A stretch of 26,103 bases of DNA from JBPOHE01 sp052035915. GTDB lineage: Bacteria; Pseudomonadota; Gammaproteobacteria; Chromatiales; Chromatiaceae. The position numbers and the translations under genes were made by a program. Location of the stretch: positions 1-26,103 of the forward strand of contig JBPOHE010000029.1 in assembly GCA_052035915.1 (NCBI GenBank). Reading direction: 5' to 3'. Below, piece after piece: positions 15,908 through 23,850 of the stretch (position 1 is the stretch's first letter; each line of letters starts with the position of its first letter). A model generated the notes under the pieces. The model did no database searches, had not been told where the DNA came from, and worked only from the letters and a program-made list of their open reading frames with translations.

Positions 15908-16716
15908 AGGTCGAAGTCCGCCCACACCGGGCAATGATCCGAGGGCCGTTCCATACCCCGGATATCGTAGGCGATGCCCACCTCCCGGCACTTGGGCCAG
16001 AGCCCCCTGGAGGCCAGCACCAGGTCGATCCGCAGGCCGTGCCTGGGTTCCCGTTCAAAGCCACGACTGCGATAGTCGAACCAACTGAATTGATCATTGG
16101 CCTCTGGGTGACGTTCACGGAAGCAGTCATGCAACCCCCAGCCGAGCAGGCTGGCCATCCATTCCCGCTCCTCCGGCAGAAAGCTGCATTTCCCGCTGCG
16201 CCGCCAGCGTTTGGCGTTCTCTTCGCCGATCCCGATATCCAGGTCGACGGGGGCGATGTTCATGTCTCCGATTACCAACAGTTGGTCATCCGCGCTGAAC
16301 CCCTGGAGATAGGCCGCAAGATCGGCATAGAACTGGCGCTTGGCGGGAAACTTGAGGGGATGGTCGCGACTCTCGCCTTGGGGGAAATAGGCGTTGATCA
16401 GCGTCAGGGGGGTACCGGACGGGGTGGCGAAGCTGGCGGCAATCAATCGCCGCTGACTCTCTTCCGTATCGGCGGGCAACCCCCTGGTAACCGCAAGCGG
16501 GGCCGACCTCGAGAGAACGGCTACCCCATAGTGGCCCTTTTGACCAAAGATTTGGGCCTGATAGCCCAGGGCTTGCACCCCATCCAGGGGAAATTCCTCG
16601 TCGACCACCTTGGTCTCCTGGAGGCCGATGATGTCTGGATCATACCGTTCCACCAAGCGCTCCAACTGGTGAGGGCGGGCGCGGATGCCGTTGATATTGA
16701 AGGTGACTACTCGCAT
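15904..16716 (-). CDS. xthA: Exodeoxyribonuclease III
   Basis: AP endonuclease and 3'-5' exonuclease of base-excision repair, 270 aa (E. coli XthA is 268). All catalytic blocks are present: FNINGIRAR at the N-terminus, IIGLQETKV (metal-binding Glu), INAYFPQG (Tyr), VIGDMNIAPVDLD (Asp and Asn), WFDYRSRGF, RIDLVLAS, and RPSDHCPVWADF (Asp-His). The ATG is preceded by a strong GAGGGGGGAAG ribosome binding site. It is the first gene of a minus-strand string with the 122-aa protein, Mut7-C and the exported protein, and begins 76 bp after the end of the small exported-protein gene. Confidence 0.97.
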   Translation of the reverse strand: MRVVTFNINGIRARPHQLERLVERYDPDIIGLQETKVVDEEFPLDGVQALGYQAQIFGQKGHYGVAVLSRSAPLAVTRGLPADTEESQRRLIAASFATPSGTPLTLINAYFPQGESRDHPLKFPAKRQFYADLAAYLQGFSADDQLLVIGDMNIAPVDLDIGIGEENAKRWRRSGKCSFLPEEREWMASLLGWGLHDCFRERHPEANDQFSWFDYRSRGFEREPRHGLRIDLVLASRGLWPKCREVGIAYDIRGMERPSDHCPVWADFDL

Positions 16717-16792
16717 GCTTCCCCCCTCGGGAAAATGAATCGGCGCCTCTTCCGGTGTGGATGTCCTCAGCCAGTCCGACCGATTCCGGATC

Positions 16793-17155
16793 TCAGGGCG
16801 AACGCCTCGGCTTGCTCAACCCCCGCAGAACGGCAAGTCCGGCGGTGAGGAAATCGTCACGGATATTCTTCTCACAGTGTTGGGCGATACGGCCGAGCGC
16901 TTCTTCAAAGGCTTGGGTGCGCAACACATCCTCGCCCGAGGCCAGGGTCAGACCGGTGACCAGCCCCGCCAGCCATTCTTCATAGCCGATGAAGTCTGCA
17001 CCGGCCCGTTCCTCGCCGCCCCTGGCCTTCCAGGACGAGAGATAATCCTCACACCCCTTGACCCCGTAGCCCCAGACCTGGGGTTTTTCCTCGGCGCCCA
17101 GGGTCCCGGTAACAGACAACGCCAGTATCAACACCAGTTTGGTTCGTAGTTTCAT
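16793..17155 (-). CDS. Small exported protein with conserved Cys pair
   Basis: 120 aa with a signal peptide (MKLRTKLVLILALSVTGTLGA). The mature part is WGYGVKGCEDYLSSWKAR, then YEEWLAGLVTGLTLASG and IAQHCEKNIRDDFLTAGLAVL. The two Cys likely form a disulfide in a helical fold. The pattern C-x2-YL, a Trp-Leu-x-Gly helix and a second Cys late in the chain is like several small periplasmic families (Rap1a/HdeA-like in outline), but assignment is uncertain. The ATG sits 4 bp after the nrdJ stop, so it is probably co-transcribed with nrdJ. The open frame extends further upstream, but only as a shadow of nrdJ. Confidence 0.8.
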   Translation of the reverse strand: MKLRTKLVLILALSVTGTLGAEEKPQVWGYGVKGCEDYLSSWKARGGEERAGADFIGYEEWLAGLVTGLTLASGEDVLRTQAFEEALGRIAQHCEKNIRDDFLTAGLAVLRGLSKPRRSP

Positions 17156-17159
17156 GCCG

Positions 17160-19016
17160 CTAGCATACCCCAAGGTGTTCCGGGCCGCAGCAGGCTCCAG
17201 CCGAGGTTGGCTCTTCTTCCAGGATGGCACCCGTGACCGGGTTGGGACGAAAGAGGGTGCAACCCTTGAGACCGGCGGCATAGGCTTGGTCATAGACAGC
17301 GGCAAAATCATCGAAGTTGGAGTCCTCGGGCACATTGATGGTCTTGGAGATGGCGTTGTCGACCCAGGGCTGCAAGTCCGCCTGCATGGCGATATGGTCC
17401 TCGGGCCGCAGTTCCGCCGCGGTGATGAAGACTGATGGCCAGGGGGCGTCTCCATGCAGACGACGCCAAAGTTCAACGGCATATCCCGTCAAGGTCGTCT
17501 CAGCCAAGTCCCCACTCGACAGCAACAGACGTCGCCGATAACTCAGGCGAAAGATCGGCTCGATGCCGCTGGAGACATTGTTGGCCAGCAGGCTGATGGT
17601 CCCCGCCGGGGCGATCGCGGTCAGATGGCTGTTGCGGATACCCCAGGCGGCGATACCGGCGCGAATATCCGGCGGCAATCGTTGCACCAGGGGGGCATCG
17701 AGATAGTGCCCGGCCCGGAAAGCGGGGAACGGCCCCCTTTCCCGTGCCAGGGCCACCGAGGCGCGATAGGCGCCGTGGCATAGCGCTTTCATGACCGCCG
17801 CCGCCAGTTCCCGGGCCGCCTGGGTGCCATAGCCGAGACTCAGCAGGATCAGGGTATCCGCCAAGCCGGTTATCCCGAGCCCAATGCGACGGCTCGCCCT
17901 CGCCTGGGCCTGTTGTTGGGGCAGCGGAAAGGCCGACAGATCGATGACATCATCGAGAAAGCGTACCGCCACCCCGACGCAGGACTGCAAATCCGCCCAA
18001 TCGAGGCGGGCCTGGGGGGTGAAGGGATCCTGAACGAAAGCCGTCAGATTGATGGAACCCAGGTTACAGGCACCATAGGCCGGCAAGGGGATCTCGCCAC
18101 AGGGGTTGGTCGCCTGGATGCGCTCGCAATAACCCAGGTTGTTGAGCTGGTTGATGCGGTCGATGAACAGCACCCCGGGTTCGGCATAGTCGTAGCTGGC
18201 CTGCAGCAGCTTGCGCCAGAGGCGGCGCGCCGGCAGGCGACGCACCACCCGGCAGGGGACTTCGCCCTCGCGCCCCGGCCAGGTCCGTGACACCAGTTCA
18301 CCTTCGGCCTCTCCCCAGGCGTCGGCGGGAAACACCAAGAGCCAGTCGCCATCATCCCGCACCGCCTGTATCAAGGCGTCGGTCACCAGCACCGAGAGAT
18401 TGAAATGGCGCAAGGCCCGGGGATCGGCCTTGGCGGCGATGAAGTCCTCGATATCCGGATGATCGCACCTCAGGGTCGCCATCATCGCCCCCCGCCTCGC
18501 CCCGGTCGACATCAGGGTGGCGCACATACTGTCCCAGATCGCCATGAAGGAGACCGGACCAGAGGCCAGGCCCCCGGTGCTCAGAGCCGGCGTCCCCCGG
18601 GGTCTCAGGGTTGAAAAGTCATAGCCGACGCCACCGCCCTGCTGCATGGTGAGCGCCCCCTCTTCCAGGGCCTGGAAGATCCCCGGCAGGGAATCCTCGA
18701 TGCTTCCCATGACGAAACAGTTGAACAGGGTGAGTCGACGCCCGCTACCGGCGCCAGCCAGGATGCGTCCCCCGGGAAGGAAGCGAAAACCTTGCAGTTC
18801 GCGATAAAACCGCCCTTCCCAGTCCTTGGCCCCCTCCCCTTCCACGGCGGCCACCGCCCGCGCCACCCGCCGCCAGGTCGCCTCGATATCGGCCTCGGCC
18901 TGGCCCCCAGCCGGATGCAAGCGATACTTGGTCGCCCAGACCTGCCGGGCGATCTCGGTGGTGAACCAATCAGCGGGCTGGCCGGGCATCTCTGGTCTCG
19001 CCTTCCTCAGGGACAT
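17160..19016 (-). CDS. nrdJ: Adenosylcobalamin-dependent (class II) ribonucleotide reductase
   Basis: Reduces ribonucleotides to deoxyribonucleotides using cobalamin as radical source, so oxygen-independent. 618 aa, a compact NrdJ without an N-terminal ATP cone. Active-site cysteines read in FNCFVMG (near 100), NPCGEIPL (near 306, thiyl radical position) and GACNLGSINL (near 317). Other blocks are QQGGGVGYDFSTLRPRG, STGARRGAMMATL, RIGLGITGLADTL, APAGTISLLANNVSSGIEP, and NAISKTINVP near the end. The C-terminal CCGPEHLGVC supplies shuttle cysteines for thioredoxin-type reduction. No small subunit gene is nearby, as expected for class II. ATG 19016 is preferred to an in-frame TTG at 19034. It lies 8 bp after the DUF4124 gene. 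Confidence 0.95.
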   Translation of the reverse strand: MSLRKARPEMPGQPADWFTTEIARQVWATKYRLHPAGGQAEADIEATWRRVARAVAAVEGEGAKDWEGRFYRELQGFRFLPGGRILAGAGSGRRLTLFNCFVMGSIEDSLPGIFQALEEGALTMQQGGGVGYDFSTLRPRGTPALSTGGLASGPVSFMAIWDSMCATLMSTGARRGAMMATLRCDHPDIEDFIAAKADPRALRHFNLSVLVTDALIQAVRDDGDWLLVFPADAWGEAEGELVSRTWPGREGEVPCRVVRRLPARRLWRKLLQASYDYAEPGVLFIDRINQLNNLGYCERIQATNPCGEIPLPAYGACNLGSINLTAFVQDPFTPQARLDWADLQSCVGVAVRFLDDVIDLSAFPLPQQQAQARASRRIGLGITGLADTLILLSLGYGTQAARELAAAVMKALCHGAYRASVALARERGPFPAFRAGHYLDAPLVQRLPPDIRAGIAAWGIRNSHLTAIAPAGTISLLANNVSSGIEPIFRLSYRRRLLLSSGDLAETTLTGYAVELWRRLHGDAPWPSVFITAAELRPEDHIAMQADLQPWVDNAISKTINVPEDSNFDDFAAVYDQAYAAGLKGCTLFRPNPVTGAILEEEPTSAGACCGPEHLGVC

Positions 19017-19024
19017 ACCGCCGC

Positions 19025-19558
19025 TCAGCGGCAATAGATCCCCGTCTGCATTTTGGCGCGGGCCAGATTCTCTTCCAGTTTGAGTTGCTGCTCCCGGGTG
19101 TAGCCACCACGCAGCCTGTCCTCGTAATTTTCCTGACGCTTGCGGTAATAATCACAGCGCAGACGTTGATTTTCTTTACTGGCCTTTTCCGCGGCTTTAC
19201 GTTTAGTTTCCTGGCGTGACTTATCTTTGGCCTGCTCCAATCGACGGGTCCGTTCTTCATAGGACTTGAGCATCTCCCGCTCCCCGGGACGCAGTCCTTG
19301 CGGAGCCCGTTGATCTTGGGGGATGTCCATGGGGATCTCCTTGACCTCCCCACCCCCCGCCTGGGGTGGCACATCGGAGAAATGAACCTTTCCATCCGCA
19401 TCCTTCCAGCTATAGACCGGCCCTGCCGACACCGACAAACCACAGAGCAGCAGCAGCCCCAGCAAAAGGACGACAGCCGGGGCGGACGACCGTTTTCCGG
19501 AACCGGATCGAGAATCAGCACAGGAACGGGATTGCGGGGATGCAGTCATTGCGGCCAT
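19025..19558 (-). CDS. DUF4124 domain exported protein
   Basis: 177 aa. After a long basic N-terminus comes a hydrophobic export signal (VVLLLGLLLLCGLSVSAG). The DUF4124 block follows, VYSWKDADGKVHFSDVPP, a short beta-rich module common in gammaproteobacterial envelope proteins. The rest (about 85-177) is highly charged and helical (RRLEQAKDKSRQETKRKAAE), probably a coiled coil, with Cys in LRCDYY and at GIYCR. Function unknown. ATG 19558 has AGG-type spacing; ATG 19549 is an alternative. It is the first gene of a string with nrdJ and the 120-aa exported protein, and is divergent from sufB. Confidence 0.85.
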   Translation of the reverse strand: MAAMTASPQSRSCADSRSGSGKRSSAPAVVLLLGLLLLCGLSVSAGPVYSWKDADGKVHFSDVPPQAGGGEVKEIPMDIPQDQRAPQGLRPGEREMLKSYEERTRRLEQAKDKSRQETKRKAAEKASKENQRLRCDYYRKRQENYEDRLRGGYTREQQLKLEENLARAKMQTGIYCR

Positions 19559-19747
19559 GGCCAGCCTATTTCCTTGTTAGGGTAAAACCTGAGGGACTAT
19601 CCGACGCCACAGGGTTGCCGCCGTCGGCAGACAACCCCGAGAGGCCGGACCATTGTAAGGCCTCTCCAAACCCGGCGCCCAGAGCGGGAAAGGCGCCGCA
19701 AAATCGCCCTTCGCTGGGGTTGAATTCTTTTCTCGACAACCACATCA

Positions 19748-19772
19748 ATGTCCTATCAAAATACTAGGACAT
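19748..19772. promoter_or_regulatory. 25-bp dyad upstream of sufB, candidate Rrf2-type operator
   Basis: ATGTCCTA and TAGGACAT are perfect inverted arms around TCAAAATAC, ending 20 bp before the sufB ATG. The 25-bp length, AT-rich centre and CC-N13-GG spacing resemble binding sites of Rrf2-family regulators such as IscR, though the inner bases do not fit either IscR consensus fully. A candidate -35, TCGACA, precedes it and the centre could serve as -10, so binding would block transcription. No regulator gene is adjacent. Confidence 0.55.
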
Positions 19773-19792
19773 ATCCCCGAAGGGCCAAGTAG

Positions 19793-21238
19793 ATGAGCAC
19801 AGCGACACCAAGCGTGGAAGAGATCCTCAGCAGCGGATACCAGCACGGCTTCGTCACCCAGATCGAGAGCGAGACCGTTCCGCCGGGTCTGAATGAGGAA
19901 GTCATTCGCACCATCTCGGCCAAAAAACAGGAACCCGAGTTCATGCTGGACTGGCGGCTGAAGGCTTATCGACACTGGCTGACCATGGAAGAGCCGCAAT
20001 GGTCGTCGGTACGTTATCCGGGCATCGACTATCAGGCCATTTCCTATTACTCCGCTCCCAAACGAAAAGAGGCCCTCAAGAGCCTGGACGAGGTGGATCC
20101 GGAGCTGTTGCGCACCTATGCCAAGCTCGGTATCCCACTGGAAGAGCAGAAGGCGCTGGCGGGGGTGGCGGTGGACGCGGTGTTCGATAGCGTCTCCGTG
20201 GCTACCACCTTCAAGGAAAAGCTGGCGGAGGTCGGGGTCATCTTCTGTTCCATCTCCGAGGCCCTGCAACACTACCCGGATTTGGTGCGCCAGTACCTGG
20301 GGTCGGTAGTCCCCGCCACCGACAACTTCTTCGCCGCCTTGAATTCCGCGGTTTTCAGCGACGGCACCTTCGTTTATGTCCCCAAGGGGGTGCGCTGCCC
20401 CATGGAACTCAGCACCTATTTCCGTATCAATGCCGCCAACACCGGACAGTTCGAGCGCACCCTGATCATCGCCGATGCCGGCAGCTATGTGAGCTATTTG
20501 GAAGGCTGTACCGCCCCCATGCGCGACGAGAACCAACTCCATGCCGCGGTGGTGGAGCTGATCGCCATGGAGGACGCCCAGATCAAGTATTCCACGGTGC
20601 AGAACTGGTATCCCGGGGATGCCGAGGGCCGGGGCGGCATCTACAACTTTGTAACCAAACGGGGTGAGTGCCGGGGCGATCGCTCCAAGATCTCCTGGAC
20701 CCAGGTGGAAACCGGCTCCGCCATCACCTGGAAATATCCGAGCTGCATCCTGCGCGGCCAGGACTCGGTGGGCGCCTTCTATTCGGTGGCGGTGGCCAAG
20801 GGTCGCCAGCAGGCGGACACCGGCACCAAGATGATCCACATCGGCGCCAACACCAAGAGCACCATCGTCTCCAAGGGCATCTCCGCCGGTCATGGGCAGA
20901 ATGCCTATCGCGGTCTGGTGCGCATGACCCAGCGGGCGGAGAACGCGCGCAACCATACCCAGTGCGATTCCCTGCTCATCGGCCACCGTAGCGCCGCCCA
21001 CACCTTCCCCTACATCGAGGTAAAGAACCCCACCGCCAAGGTCGAGCACGAGGCGACCACCTCCAGGATCGCCGAAGACCAGCTCTTCTACTGCCGCCAA
21101 CGCGGGCTTTCAGCAGAGGATGCGGTCTCCATGATCGTCGGTGGCTTCTGCAAGGAGGTGTTCCAGGAGTTGCCCATGGAATTCGCCGTCGAGGCGCAAA
21201 AGTTACTCAACCTCACCCTGGAGGGGAGCGTTGGTTGA
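19793..21238 (+). CDS. sufB: Fe-S cluster assembly scaffold SufB
   Basis: Scaffold subunit of the SufBCD complex, on which Fe-S clusters are built in the cytoplasm. 481 aa, full length. The core beta-helix and C-terminal blocks are highly conserved: YVPKGVRCPMELSTYFRIN, YLEGCTAP, GDRSKISWTQVETGSA, KGISAGHGQNAYRGLV, HTQCDSLLIG, HTFPYIEVKN, EHEATTSRI and QLFYCRQRGLS. By alignment from the C-terminus, the Cys in TQCD (about 391) and the Glu in EHEATT (about 420) match E. coli SufB C405 and E434. The ATG is preceded by GAAGGG. It is the first gene of a seven-gene string; 60 bp separate it from sufC. Confidence 0.98.
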   Translation: MSTATPSVEEILSSGYQHGFVTQIESETVPPGLNEEVIRTISAKKQEPEFMLDWRLKAYRHWLTMEEPQWSSVRYPGIDYQAISYYSAPKRKEALKSLDEVDPELLRTYAKLGIPLEEQKALAGVAVDAVFDSVSVATTFKEKLAEVGVIFCSISEALQHYPDLVRQYLGSVVPATDNFFAALNSAVFSDGTFVYVPKGVRCPMELSTYFRINAANTGQFERTLIIADAGSYVSYLEGCTAPMRDENQLHAAVVELIAMEDAQIKYSTVQNWYPGDAEGRGGIYNFVTKRGECRGDRSKISWTQVETGSAITWKYPSCILRGQDSVGAFYSVAVAKGRQQADTGTKMIHIGANTKSTIVSKGISAGHGQNAYRGLVRMTQRAENARNHTQCDSLLIGHRSAAHTFPYIEVKNPTAKVEHEATTSRIAEDQLFYCRQRGLSAEDAVSMIVGGFCKEVFQELPMEFAVEAQKLLNLTLEGSVG

Positions 21239-21298
21239 AGCCGTTTTTCTGCCAACGCCGTTTTAACAGGCTCAACAATATTCAGGAGTCGTAAGATT

Positions 21299-22051
21299 AT
21301 GCTATCGGTCAAGGGGTTGCGGGCCAGTGTCGAGGGCAGGGAGATACTGCGCGGACTCGATCTCCAGGTTCGTCCGGGCGAGGTGCATGCCATCATGGGC
21401 CCCAATGGTTCCGGCAAGAGCACCTTCGCCCATGTGATGGCGGGGCGCGAGGGTTACGAGGTGACCGGCGGCGAGGTGGCCTTCGCGGGCGAGGACCTGC
21501 TCGCCATGACGCCCGAAGTGCGTGCCGCCAAGGGACTGTTCCTCGCCTTCCAATACCCGGTGGAATTGCCCGGGGTGAACAACACCTATTTTCTCAAGGC
21601 CGCCCTCAACGCCCAGCGCAAGGCCCGGGGCGAAGCGGAACTGGACGCGGTGGCCTTCCTGCGTCTGATCCGGGAGAAACTCAAGCTGGTGGAGATGGAC
21701 GAAAAGCTGCTCAAGCGCGCGGTCAACGCCGGCTTTTCCGGTGGCGAGAAAAAGCGCAACGAGATCCTGCAAATGGTCTTGCTGGAGCCGAAACTCTGCA
21801 TCCTCGACGAGACCGATTCCGGCCTCGACATCGACGCCCTGCGCATCGTCGCCAAAGGCGTAAACGCCCTACGCAGTAAAGATCGCGCCATGATCCTGGT
21901 CACCCATTATCAACGGCTGCTCGACTACATCGAACCCGATCATGTTCATGTGCTGGCCGATGGGCGTATCCGCCATTCCGGCGATAAAAATCTGGCCCTG
22001 GAGCTGGAGGCGAAAGGCTATGCCTGGGTCCGCGAGGAGACGGCGGCATGA
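21299..22051 (+). CDS. sufC: SufBCD ATPase SufC
   Basis: ABC-type ATPase of the SufBCD complex, 250 aa, cytoplasmic, without membrane partners. It has Walker A (GPNGSGKST, 34-42), Q-loop (FLAFQYPVELPG), signature (FSGGEKKRNE, about 146-155), Walker B (LCILDETDSGLD) and the H-loop (VTHYQRLLDY). The ATG has AGGAG 10 nt upstream. The stop overlaps the sufD start by 4 bp (ATGA). Confidence 0.98.
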   Translation: MLSVKGLRASVEGREILRGLDLQVRPGEVHAIMGPNGSGKSTFAHVMAGREGYEVTGGEVAFAGEDLLAMTPEVRAAKGLFLAFQYPVELPGVNNTYFLKAALNAQRKARGEAELDAVAFLRLIREKLKLVEMDEKLLKRAVNAGFSGGEKKRNEILQMVLLEPKLCILDETDSGLDIDALRIVAKGVNALRSKDRAMILVTHYQRLLDYIEPDHVHVLADGRIRHSGDKNLALELEAKGYAWVREETAA

Positions 22052-23403
22052 GCGACCTGGCCATCCCGTTGGACAACCTGCGCTGGCTGAGGACGGCGGA
22101 AACCCTGCCCGGGGCCGGGCTTCCCTGGTTGCGGCAGCGCCGAGAGGCGGCTCGCGAGCAGATGTCCCGGCTCGACTGGCCGGAGCGTCGGGAGGAGGCC
22201 TGGCGCTACACCAGCCTGGAGCCACTGAAGGGACACACCTTCCTCCCCGCCAGCGGTGATCCACCGACCCTGGATCTGGATTCGATCCAATCCCGGTTTG
22301 GTATCGCCGCCGACCATCATCGGCTGGTCTTTGTCAATGGACGCTTGGCCCCGGAGCTATCCCGCATCGAGGACCTCCCGCCGGGGGTCTTCCTGGGGGG
22401 GCTGAGGGAAGCCTTGGAATCCGACCCCGCGGCCCTGGAAGCGGATCTGGGTCGCTTGAGCGGCCCAGGCGACAACCTCTTTGCCGCCGCCAATACCGCC
22501 TCCATGGCCGAGGGCGCCTTGATTCGGCTGGACAGCGATGTCCAGTTGGAACGCCCCATCGAACTTCTCTCTCTCTCGGCACCTACGGGCGAGCCTCTGA
22601 TCGCCCAACCCAGGCTACTGGTCCAGCTCGGCGCCGGCGCCCAGGCGACCCTGGTGGAAGGATTCGCCGGTCTCGGCAGCGGCCTCGCCTTCACCAATGT
22701 CATCAGCGAGATCGTCCTCGGCGAAGGCGCCCGGCTCAGTCATCAACGCTTACAGCACGAGAGCCCCCAGGCCTTTCATCTCGCCGCGCTCTATCTGGAA
22801 TTGGCGGCCCGCAGCGACTACCAATGCGTCACATCCTCCCTCGGTGCCGCTTGGTCGCGGACCGAATTTCACCTCGACTTCGAGGGTGAAGGGGCCAGTT
22901 CTCTCATCAATGGACTCTATCTGGCCGGTGACCGCACCCTGACCGACGTGCATCTGGACATCCGACACCAGGTGCCGGGTTGCCGGAGCGAGGAACGCTT
23001 CAAGGGCCTTCTCGATGGGCGGGGTGTCGCGGTCTTCGATGGCCGGATTCTGGTGGCCCGGGAGGCGCAGAAGACCAGCGCCCATCTCGCCAACGCCAAT
23101 CTGCTGCTGTCCCGTAATGCCGAAGTGGACACCAAGCCCCAACTCGAGATCTACGCCGACGATGTCCAATGCGGTCACGGTACCTCGGTGGGGCAACTCG
23201 ACCCCGAGGCGATTTTTTATCTCAGATCCCGCGGTATCGACGAGGTCGAGGCGCGGAAGATCCTCTGTCTGGGCTTCGCCGGTGAGATCCTGGAAGGCTA
23301 CGCGATTCCCCAACTGCGGGAACGCGACGAAGATATACTAAGAAACCGGCTGGACAGGATCGAAACATCACCAACCAATACACCGCCCCCATCCCATCCA
23401 TGA
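22048..23403 (+). CDS. sufD: Fe-S cluster assembly protein SufD
   Basis: SufB paralogue of the SufBCD scaffold complex, thought to help bring in iron. 451 aa, slightly longer than E. coli SufD (423) because of a Pro/Thr-rich C-terminal tail. The N-terminal helical part has REEAWRYTSLEPLKG. The C-terminal beta-helix has the hallmark YADDVQCGHGTSVGQLD, with the His that is essential in E. coli, then FYLRSRGIDEVEARKILCLGFAGEIL. The start overlaps the sufC stop by 4 bp, and sufT follows after 7 bp. Confidence 0.97.
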   Translation: MSDLAIPLDNLRWLRTAETLPGAGLPWLRQRREAAREQMSRLDWPERREEAWRYTSLEPLKGHTFLPASGDPPTLDLDSIQSRFGIAADHHRLVFVNGRLAPELSRIEDLPPGVFLGGLREALESDPAALEADLGRLSGPGDNLFAAANTASMAEGALIRLDSDVQLERPIELLSLSAPTGEPLIAQPRLLVQLGAGAQATLVEGFAGLGSGLAFTNVISEIVLGEGARLSHQRLQHESPQAFHLAALYLELAARSDYQCVTSSLGAAWSRTEFHLDFEGEGASSLINGLYLAGDRTLTDVHLDIRHQVPGCRSEERFKGLLDGRGVAVFDGRILVAREAQKTSAHLANANLLLSRNAEVDTKPQLEIYADDVQCGHGTSVGQLDPEAIFYLRSRGIDEVEARKILCLGFAGEILEGYAIPQLRERDEDILRNRLDRIETSPTNTPPPSHP

Positions 23404-23410
23404 GGTGATC

Positions 23411-23794
23411 ATGTTCCATTTCGCCAATCTTGCCGAACGTTTCCGCCATCCTCAGGGCCTACCGAAAGCCGTGCTCCCCGAGATCCAGCCGGAAGCCATC
23501 AGGGAAGCGCTGATCGACGCCTTGCGCCAGGTTTTCGATCCCGAGATCCCGGTCAACATCTATGACCTCGGGCTCATCTACCGGCTGGAGGTCGACGACC
23601 AGGGCCGGGTAGGGGTCGACATGACCCTCACCGCCCCCGCCTGTCCGGTCGCCGGCGCCATGCCGAAGCTGGTGGAGACGGCGGTCCTCGCCGTCTCCGG
23701 GGTAAGATCCGCCGAAGTGGCGCTGGTCTGGGACCCGCCCTGGTCGGTGGATCGCATCTCCGATGAGGCCAAGTTGCAACTCGGTCTTCTGTGA
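23411..23794 (+). CDS. sufT: SUF-associated MIP18/DUF59 protein SufT
   Basis: 127-aa protein of the DUF59/MIP18 family in its SUF-associated form, an auxiliary factor for Fe-S cluster maturation or delivery. Conserved blocks are VFDPEIPVNIYDLGLIY, VDMTLTAPACPVAG (Cys near 78) and VALVWDPPWSVDRISDEAK. A frame opens at GTG 23405, but ATG 23411 is preferred because TGAGG lies about 6 nt upstream. It begins 7 bp after sufD. Its TGA overlaps an in-frame GTG of the nhaA frame, pointing to coupling. Confidence 0.93.
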   Translation: MFHFANLAERFRHPQGLPKAVLPEIQPEAIREALIDALRQVFDPEIPVNIYDLGLIYRLEVDDQGRVGVDMTLTAPACPVAGAMPKLVETAVLAVSGVRSAEVALVWDPPWSVDRISDEAKLQLGLL

Positions 23795-23850
23795 GTCCAG
23801 GCTTCTTCTTCCCCTCGTGGCATGAGCCCCGGGCCGGCAAGGTAATGGCG

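Noticed and set aside
15661..16848. A 395-codon plus-strand frame opposite xthA
   Set aside because: It is an antisense shadow of xthA and its neighbour with no domain or ribosome binding site.
19745..21100. A 451-codon minus-strand frame opposite sufB
   Set aside because: SufB is unambiguous; the opposite frame is Gly/His/Leu-rich without motifs.
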